NCBI GenBank assembly: GCA_020080175.1
Contig: JAGHQL010000069.1
Span: forward strand, 1 to 64,000
DNA length: 64,000 nucleotides
Origin: Glutinoglossum americanum
Lineage: Eukaryota > Ascomycota > Geoglossomycetes > Geoglossales > Geoglossaceae
Reading direction: 5' to 3'
In this document: one piece after another, positions 57,201-64,000 of the stretch
How positions within the stretch are numbered: position 1 is the stretch's first letter
Layout: each line of letters opens with the position of its first letter
Made by a program: the position numbers and the translations under genes
Notes under the pieces: model-generated
Databases searched by the model: none
What the model saw: only the letters and a program-made list of their open reading frames with translations
Told to the model about the DNA's origin: nothing

Positions 57201-58485
57201 GGGCGATTTCGAGGCTGCAGATGAAATCCGGTATCCCACCCTACCAGTAACGGAAGGCGGCCGATGTTCCCCTCCGCCATCTTTCATCGCAGAATCCAAT
57301 TCCCAAATTCCAAAACCGTTTTTCGGGAAGCCTGGTCTCCAGCTCCTGACTCCGGAAGCGACTCAGCAGACCTTAGCGTCACAACTCTCTGTATCATCAG
57401 CACATCAAGATGGCCGTCCAACCCTGACAGCGACACAACAAGATTCCCAGGTCTCCCCTCCATCCGCAACACAGAGTCAGGTCCACTCAGCTCCGACAGC
57501 ATCCCAAGAGATCTCCTGGTCCCCTGCGCCGCCACTCTCCCAAGAACAAACATCCTTTTCCCTACCGGAAAGCCCATTGGAGAATACATCCTCTGAGCTT
57601 TCTACTTTACCAACTCAGGATGCCCAGACGATCCCACTTACCCCGCAACCCACCCGGGTCACACCTGAACCTCCCGTAACTCTGTCTTCGTCACAAGTGT
57701 CACTCCTGCAGAGGCTAAGGGAAATAAAGAGCGCTTCCGGCAAGAAACAGCGAGGTCGAGATGCAGTGCCAGATGTCATCAGCCCATGGTTCACAATCAA
57801 GGAGGTTGACCAGCCCGAGATAGACACAGAAGGTGGGCATCTCCGTGGCCATGAAATATCTGCTGATGCCCGCCGCGGGTCCGCCAAGGAGATGCAGCAT
57901 TCCTCTGACAGTCCGCGAGCATCTCCGCCGCCCCAAAATGGCCTCGCTGTCTCGCATTCCCCTATGGCCACTTCGCCTACGGTCGACGCAACCGGTGTCA
58001 CCACACCATTATCATTCTTCTCTCTTTTATCAACCTTGCAGGTTCTGTTTTCCAATATCGTGGACGTTCTAGCAATTGTCACCCGTCACCAACATATTAA
58101 GAGGGCAAAGCATGGATCTCGGGATTATGTGCTTTCTCTAGGTATATCAGATCCGAGCATTTCGACCAGCGTTACTGTCACTATCTTACGCCCGTTCAAA
58201 TTAGCACTACCTATCGTCTCTAGTGGCGATGGGGTACTGCTACGAGGGTTCAAAGTTACGAGCCAGAAGGGGAAGTTCCTTTTGCAGTCTACAGATGTTT
58301 CGTCGTGGGCCGTCTTTAAGAGCAACGGGGAAGTGCAAGTTAGAGGTCCTCCGGTAGAATATGGAGAAGGAGAAGCTGAGCAAATCGAGACTTTGAAGCG
58401 ATGGTGGCGGGGCTTGGGGGTGCAAGCGGGGAAAGAGGTAGTTGCTAGGACTTCGGATGAGTACTGTGATGCCTTGGACGGTTAG
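54238..58485 (+). CDS. POT1/CDC13-type (Telo_bind) OB-fold protein, probable telomere factor
   Basis: Exons are 54238-54627 and 54694-58485, giving 1,393 aa. Residues about 35-130 look like an N-terminal OB fold (SIRAIVTLIWPYSSSKRSI, RGQVRIHFHG). A very long acidic, Ser/Pro-rich disordered region follows. Residues about 1233-1380 match the telomeric single-strand-binding POT1/CDC13 domain (TPLSFFSLLSTLQ, FSNIVDVLAIVT, RDYVLSLGISDPS, TVTILRPFKLALP, GDGVLLRGFKV). Acidic clusters (ESESETDEFEDD) and a SUMO-interaction-like motif, EVIDLVSDDDDE, lie midway. Having OB folds at both ends recalls Cdc13/POT1-related proteins, but the orthologue is not certain. An in-frame ATG at 54154 would add 28 residues. 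Confidence 0.78.
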
Positions 58486-59006
58486 GAGCATGCTTACTAA
58501 AAGCTCTTAAGGGAAAGTGAATAGCGCTCAACAGATCTTTTTTTTTTTTCTTTTGCCATATAACTGAGCATTAACGGCCTCAGCTGCGCAGCAGCTGTAG
58601 CATATGAAAAAGGAGGGAGCATTTGTCTGGGCATACTGTGGAGCCATAACGCTCAAGCTAATGTGAAGGGCTCGGTTTGCCGCAGAAAATACTCTTAATG
58701 CAATGTTATTAATTATCAATTATCAAACACATAATTCTACTCATCTTTCATCTTGACGTAAAGGTGTTATCTTATTTGACCCGGTTAGTTTCATTTTGGC
58801 TGTTGCAAACACAACAGATGTGTGGCGCTGCGATACCCTTAACACATTGAGTGAATAAATTTCCTCAGGCAAATAGCAAACCTGCGCCGCTACCCATCAA
58901 GACACTTCCAGCCTCCGCGTTCGTCCGTCAACTCAAACTTAACGCGACTATTCCCCCCCCCCACAAAGAAACGCAAAAGATCATAGAACTCTTCTAGGGC
59001 TAGTCG
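58486..59006. other. Intergenic region
   Basis: About 520 bases with a T run near 58539-58551 and a C run at 58952-58961. No gene is seen. Confidence 0.6.
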
Positions 59007-59669
59007 ATGTGGACAGGAACAGACATGGCCACTGGACAGAGCCACAGTAAGACCAGTGTCGGTGCCATGGCCGACATCAACTCCACGACGGGGGCCAAAA
59101 CCGTGGCCGAGGCCTGTACCACCGCTGTAACCAGCAATGGGACTGAATACGCAATGGCCGATGCCAGCTTATATGCGTCAAGCGATTCAGAAATGGCCCT
59201 TCCATCCACAAGACCCACCCTCCCGGGCTTAGAGCCCTTGAGCGATGACGATAGCGGAGATATGGCTGACATCGACACCGATGCTTCAAGTGAAGCGGGG
59301 GCGGTCCCTGCACCAATTGGACCGGCTCTCCCCGACTCATCGCGACCGCCGGCGCCTCGACAAGAGGAAGGAGGAGGGACGGTTGGCATCCCACACGCAC
59401 ATACTTGGTACCGCACCCCTCTGACTCGGTCAGCTCTCCGTTTGCTAGAATTTGAGTTCGAGGATGAGAACAGCGACGGCGAGGAGGGTGATGGGAAGGA
59501 GGTGTCGATGGTCATCTGCTGTACCACCTGCCAGGAACCCGTCAACGATGGGATCTGGAGGTGTCAGCACAAGGCGTGTGCAGGGATGTTCTGTGACGCG
59601 TGCTATTTTAGTTCGGGATCTGGTCGGAGACCTGTTTGGAGTGAGATCGAGAATGACGAGGAGTTGTGA
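59007..59669 (+). CDS. Small Cys-rich (ZZ-like) protein, function unknown
   Basis: A single-exon frame of 220 aa. The first two thirds are disordered and acidic (EMALPSTRPTLPG, LSDDDSGDMADIDTD). Near the C-terminus comes ICCTTCQEPVNDGIWRC, then HKACAGMFCDACY, a set of CxxC and spaced Cys that resembles a ZZ or RING-like zinc site. I do not recognise a family. The minus strand is also open over part of the region because of composition, but the Cys pattern favours plus. It lies between the telomere-protein and eIF4E genes, all on plus. Confidence 0.5.
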   Translation: MWTGTDMATGQSHSKTSVGAMADINSTTGAKTVAEACTTAVTSNGTEYAMADASLYASSDSEMALPSTRPTLPGLEPLSDDDSGDMADIDTDASSEAGAVPAPIGPALPDSSRPPAPRQEEGGGTVGIPHAHTWYRTPLTRSALRLLEFEFEDENSDGEEGDGKEVSMVICCTTCQEPVNDGIWRCQHKACAGMFCDACYFSSGSGRRPVWSEIENDEEL

Positions 59670-61221
59670 GGCTAGATTGCTGATGAGGCTTTTTTTTTGA
59701 CGTTGAGGATCATGGAAAGATGCACGGCCTGGAAGGAGCATGGGATTAGAGCATAACTGGACTGTTCGAGGGGATGCTCTCATTTTCATATCCTATTGCT
59801 ATGTACACCGTCTTCGTTTGTGCATATCGTAGCTAAATGCACCGTATGATAGAATACGACCGAAGCCGAGACTACGTGCTGCAGCGATCCAGTTAGCTAT
59901 CGCACTGATACAAAAGATCCAATAAAAAAAAGCTTTTAGTGTTGAAAAGTATCAGTCTTTGCCTTGCTCCTCAAGCTCAACCAGCGCCCCGCGAGCGGCT
60001 TCATGCCGTGCAGGAGTGTATACACGCGGCTGAGCGAACTTCGGTTTACCAGAGCTGTGGGTTTGTCTTCATGTATGCGAGCGTTCATAAGAGAGAGATG
60101 GAGATGAGGATTTCAAAATTGTTGAAGACGGTGATGTTGCTCACACTATTTTCAAGCCATCACCTATTCTATTTCTTCCCACATCTTATGATACGGAGAG
60201 TGCTATCCTCCATGACCGCCATGACCGTCGCTGAGTCTCCATCCCCCATCCCACTCAATTGATCCCGCTAGCTCGCAAACGAAATGTCCCAACTTTCAGG
60301 TCATCACCGCATCATGGGAAGCCGCACGTGGGGCCCTCGTGATGATGGTTTTAGAAGAGGGTTCTTAAGAGCAATCTCGACACACGTACATCGGAGTCGC
60401 CAGCCGAGTTGGAAAAGTTTTGTGCTTTGTTCGAGCTGACGATGATTTGAGCTGGTGGTCTTTTGTTTGTTGGAGAGGAAGAGACGTTGAGAGTGGGTCT
60501 TTATAGCGGCTCCGGTGGGTCTTCGGTTAGTTGGTCCGATTGGGATTTGCAAACCACGTGGGCGATATTGGGATTGAGTTCAACCACGTCCTCCGTTGCT
60601 ACGTGTAAACGAGGATTAGCAGGTGGGGGGTTCTCGGAGAGTTCTGAGAGATTCGAACTGTCATCGCGGTAGGAAAACATATAATCCTATAATGATCGAG
60701 AGATTTTATTCCCTATCCTTGCATAGGAGGAAGGAAAAAGTCTGCTAATTTAGCATTTAATAGAGATAAATTGACGGCAAATTGACCCTTTTCAGGTCGT
60801 CTTGCCATCCGGAAGCAGTAGAGCTCAAACGACACTACACTAGGAATTTGCTTCCTCAAAATCCTTAATTGCCTATCCTCACCCACAAGCACCACCAACC
60901 CATCATTTTTTGCACCTTGCAACCCAATTTATATCCAGTCAAAGCTCCAAAGTGACCCATATCATTGCAAGCCTCCAACGTATCTGCGCTCTCCGCAACA
61001 GCAAATTCAATCTTCCTTTCATCCCGTCTAGATAAAGGAATTAACGCCTTTGCCGTGGCGGGGCGGAAAATCGTCTCGCCAGTGTCTCTCTTCTTTTAGC
61101 CCTTGGGATATCGCCGCTTGTTCGCTCCTTTGACACTCACCAAGCTTCGTTCTCCCAACACCAGGTCTTTGTGCGCCGGTTTTCCTACCTGTTATTTTAT
61201 TGTCTAAAAGGATCTGTTCTC
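59670..61221. other. Long intergenic region before the eIF4E gene
   Basis: About 1.55 kb. Small frames on both strands (59939-60262, 60304-60552, 60463-60672) show no domain. The last 250 bases are pyrimidine-rich and probably include the eIF4E leader. Confidence 0.55.
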
Positions 61222-62410
61222 ATGGATGCCAGTAACCTATGGACGCGCCGTTCAAAGTAAGGTGGTTTCCTTTGCTTCCACAGCTCGGACTCAAAGCTCT
61301 ACTTCCGCAGAGTAGTATCGCTAACAAAATATCGTTCAAATGGTTCGTAGCAAGCTTTCGCTCTCTGTCTCCAATGCTGAGAACGACAATCACCAGACGC
61401 GGAATTTCAATTCTTCTAAACGACCCAGTGGTGAAAGCAGCTCCTCTCATGGAAGGCACAATCCGTTCAGCGCTGTCTCTCCACTGACTACAAATAACGT
61501 TTCCTCACCAACAGCGTCCGGTGCTTCATCTGCATTTGGATTGGGATCAGGTGCTTTTGCTTCTTTTGGTTCCTCCGCGAAGACTCCAAAGTCTCCAGGT
61601 AATGCGCTTGACTTCGGCGGCTCGACTGTGCCCGGCACTTCGACTTCCCCCGTGGGAGAAAAGCGCGAGAAAGAGGGCACTCGCAATATTACCGCCAAAA
61701 CATCCTCATCGTCTCTCTCCAATTCCACGTCAAGCTCGCCGTCTGAACACCCTTTGAAACATACTTGGGTTGTTTGGTACCGGCCGCCAACGTCAAAGTA
61801 CTCTGACTACGAAAAATCAACCCTTTCGCTAGTCTCATTCTCTAGCGTCGAGTCATTCTGGACAGTCTACTCCCATCTCAAGCGCCCTTCGTCGCTTCCT
61901 TCGGTTTCAGATTACCATATCTTCAAGAAGGGAGTTCGCCCGGTATGGGAGGATAAAGAGAATAGGAAAGGTGGTAAATGGATAGTGAGGTTGAAGAAGG
62001 GTGTAGCGGATCGGTACTGGGAGGATCTCTTAATGGCTATAGTAGGGGATCAATTTGCAGAAGCCGGAGAAGAGGTCTGTGGTGCCGTTTTAAGCGTCAG
62101 GAGCGGGGAGGATGTTTTGAGTGTCTGGACTAGAATTGACGGTGGGAGGAACATTAAGATACGGTAAAGTGCGATGTCGCCAGCGTTAGATCAAATCACT
62201 AATTTCAGCCGAAGGGAGACTGTGAAGCGACTCCTGGCATTCCCTCCAGACACAAGTATTGTGTGGAAAAGCCACGACGACAGTATAGCGCAGAGATCAG
62301 CAATTGAGCAAGCGCGCCTAGAGAAGAATACTAGCGGTAGTCACCAGACCCCAGAGAGGCGCGGTAACAACAGCAGCAACAACGATCAGCATAGGAACTC
62401 GGTGTCGTGA
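61222..62410 (+). CDS. eIF4E-family cap-binding protein, class II (4EHP/eIF4E2-like)
   Basis: Exons are 61222-61256, 61351-62163 and 62209-62410, giving 349 aa. The start reads MDASNLWTRRS, which I recognise from fungal class II eIF4E proteins. It is joined by a 94-base intron to NKLSLSVSN and the conserved SSAFGLGSGAFASFG stretch. The eIF4E domain begins near residue 149 (KHTWVVWYRPP, FWTVYSHLKRP, YHIFKKGVRPVWED, GGKWIVRLKKG, RYWEDLLMAIVGDQF). The last intron (62164-62208, 45 bases) leads to RRRETVKRLLAFPPD and KSHDDSI, also typical of 4EHP. It should bind the mRNA cap; 4EHP-type members usually repress or tune translation. Starting at the ATG at 61340 instead would lose the conserved N-terminus. 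Confidence 0.9.
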
Positions 62411-63401
62411 CACGGACAGCGCATAATGGCCTCTGCGCCTGAGGGGTGGCGATGGCCTACCATGTATTTTATTCTTGCCGTCCTTGTATCGACTTCACTG
62501 CTGCGGTTGGGTTTACACTGCTTTTGGGGTGCCTCTTATCCTACTTGCTATGACGAATTGTTGGCAGGCATCACAATCTGATATAGCTAGAAAGTGTACT
62601 TTATTTATATTATTCACGCTGAACGAATGAATATGGTAAAATTTCCGCTGCCCACAGAGATAGATCTAATCGTGGTCACTAAAAGGCAGCTTCGCCACTC
62701 GGCGTCGTTAGAAATCCCATGGGCGATCATTTCTTTTGAATATGTAATGCGGAGAATTGTGACTAGTTCGTGAGTTGCGTTAAAGCGGCGTCGCTTTGAT
62801 AGTGCTCCACCGTTGACACCCAGACTGGGTGCCAGGTGCGGTAGTTTAAAGACCATAGCAACTACAAACCACGCATTTAGTATTCCACGCAAACCCGGTA
62901 GAGCCCCTTATATACTAGCCGCCTGTTGATGCCGACTCTTATTCGATTTGGCGGACCAAATGTCCGGTAAAAGTCCTGGCGGGCGAAGTGGACATTTACA
63001 TGGGGATCTTGAACTTGCCCTCCAAAGAACCGGCGAAAGCCGAGGCGGAACAGGACATAGACCAAGCCGGCCAGGTAAGTACTGGTATACATACTCTGAA
63101 GCCCTCCTGCCTGGGGAGCTCACGGTCTTGTCATCCCCCGCATTTTGTTCTAAAGGTCAACGAAGACATATTCACTAACCCAGTCCTGGTGGCAACAGGC
63201 CCTTACAAACCCTTCACCCCAGCTTGCGAGAGTAACCTATTCACGATCTGAAGACGAGAGGAGGTTCTTTGGTGATTTTGAGTATGATGTCTCTTGAAAA
63301 ATTTGCAATCGTTGATCTCTAATTCAATATTTGCTCTCTTTAGAGTAGGAGCCGATGCAGAGCCGATACCCATACCAACAAATTCGCCTCATAGAGACGA
63401 T
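62411..63401. other. Intergenic region or unresolved 5' exons of the next gene
   Basis: About 1 kb. Splice-like signals occur at 63075 (GTAAGT) and 63154-63156 (AAAG), and the plus strand is open from 62988 to 63251, reading through that putative intron. I could not link these pieces in frame to the gene that follows, so they are left unassigned. Confidence 0.4.
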
Positions 63402-64000
63402 ATGAGTGGCAGGGTACGATAGATCGAACGTTTAGCCGCCTCGTCCAATTCATTTGCTGACTTTTTGCTTTTGTAGGTCAACATTGAGGGTCTCCTCAGA
63501 CCGCGTAACACTTTGCAATCTTCGCCCAGTTCTGACGCTCAGCGACCTGCAAGAACATTTGAAAGGCTTACAGGGTCTAAGCGAATGCATACAGAAGCGA
63601 TTAGAGGAGACAGTTTGCCTCACACCGAAGAGCGGTGGGACTTGCACTCCAACCATTACCCAAAGCGAAAGAAGGCAAAATCAGGAGAATCGATCGTCAT
63701 TAGTGATGATGAGATGGTAGCTCGTGAGGATATAAAGGATGTAGGCCGGCCAGGGGACACTCCACATCCAACAGTCGGTTTAGGCTCGGAAACGGGGGTC
63801 GGTTTATCTTCAGCAATGAACGGGGATGTTTCTGAATACAGGGACGTGGAGAAACGTATGAAGGCGAGCCGAGGGGGGAAATCGTCCTCAGCGAAAATCA
63901 ACACGGGTACTTTCAAATTCAAATCTCAGGAGCTGCGAGGGGGTCTATTAGAGTCGCCTTCCCAACCTTTATCACATCAGGTAGAAGAGATTTCCGATGA
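63402..64000 (+). CDS. Partial gene at the right edge, probable nuclear protein
   Basis: Coding sequence is open from at least 63402 through an intron at 63414-63476 (GTACGA, TTGCTGAC, TTGTAG) to the window end. The frame is open upstream of the ATG at 63402, so the true start may lie 5'. The visible part is disordered: VNIEGLLRPRN, a basic KRKKAK stretch fit for nuclear import, then SIVISDDEM, which looks like a SUMO-interaction motif. A Ulp2-type SUMO protease is one possibility, but no catalytic domain lies inside the window and I do not claim it. Confidence 0.5.

Noticed and set aside
57984-58041. Possible intron in the telomere-protein gene (pyrimidine tract then TTGCAG)
   Set aside because: The translated stretch TPLSFFSLLSTLQ fits the start of the POT1/CDC13 domain, so it is more likely coding.
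62948-63251. Small gene or 5' exon before the right-edge gene
   Set aside because: Splice-like sites exist, but the frames tried do not connect to the following coding exon and no family is recognised.

Overview
The window is nuclear DNA of a filamentous ascomycete (Pezizomycotina). Genes are interrupted by short GT-AG introns, mostly 46-94 bases, with CTAAC/CTGAC-type branch sites. The conserved genes have clear ascomycete orthologues, such as a KDM5/Lid2 demethylase, a Met12-type MTHFR, a class II eIF4E with a Leu-Trp-Thr-Arg-Arg start, and a POT1/CDC13-type telomere protein. I cannot fix the genus. Exon borders were worked out by hand from splice signals, reading-frame continuity and remembered family motifs; no search was run.

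Bases 1-27,300 are a gene-dense core block: SLX1 (-), a KDM5-type histone demethylase (+), MET12 (-), the XPB/SSL2 helicase of TFIIH (+), a mitochondrial PDK/BCKDK-type kinase (-), a UBP15/USP7-type deubiquitinase (+), a p24 cargo receptor (+) and a small unrecognised two-exon protein (-). Divergent pairs share promoters at 2.7-3.9 kb, 12.8-13.2 kb and 18.6-19.6 kb.

Bases 27,600-46,800 are an accessory island. It opens with AT-rich, C-to-T-decayed DNA (about 28.4-33.6 kb). This holds a chromovirus-like LTR-retroelement fossil, a decayed spliced reading frame, and a second, decayed copy of a segment that survives in GC-rich form at 27.6-28.4 kb. Next comes a divergent pair. On the minus strand is a 934-residue fusion of a SesB-like alpha/beta hydrolase with a caspase-like domain, both lacking the usual catalytic residues. 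On the plus strand is a DUF2235 (Tle1-like) hydrolase with its motifs intact. A degraded Crypton-type tyrosine-recombinase transposon, an unknown multi-pass membrane protein and a DUF7587-like protein follow. The hydrolase/caspase-like pair is the best candidate here for an undescribed system, probably linked to self/non-self recognition or cell death (inference).

Bases 46,800-64,000 return to core genes. They hold a 2,111-residue protein joining a chromodomain, a long Pro/Glu repeat, an HDA1-complex subunit 2/3-like domain and a coiled coil (-). After it come a POT1/CDC13-type OB-fold protein with a SUMO-interaction-like motif (+), a small Cys-rich protein (+), a 4EHP-like eIF4E (+) and the 5' part of a gene running off the right edge (+).
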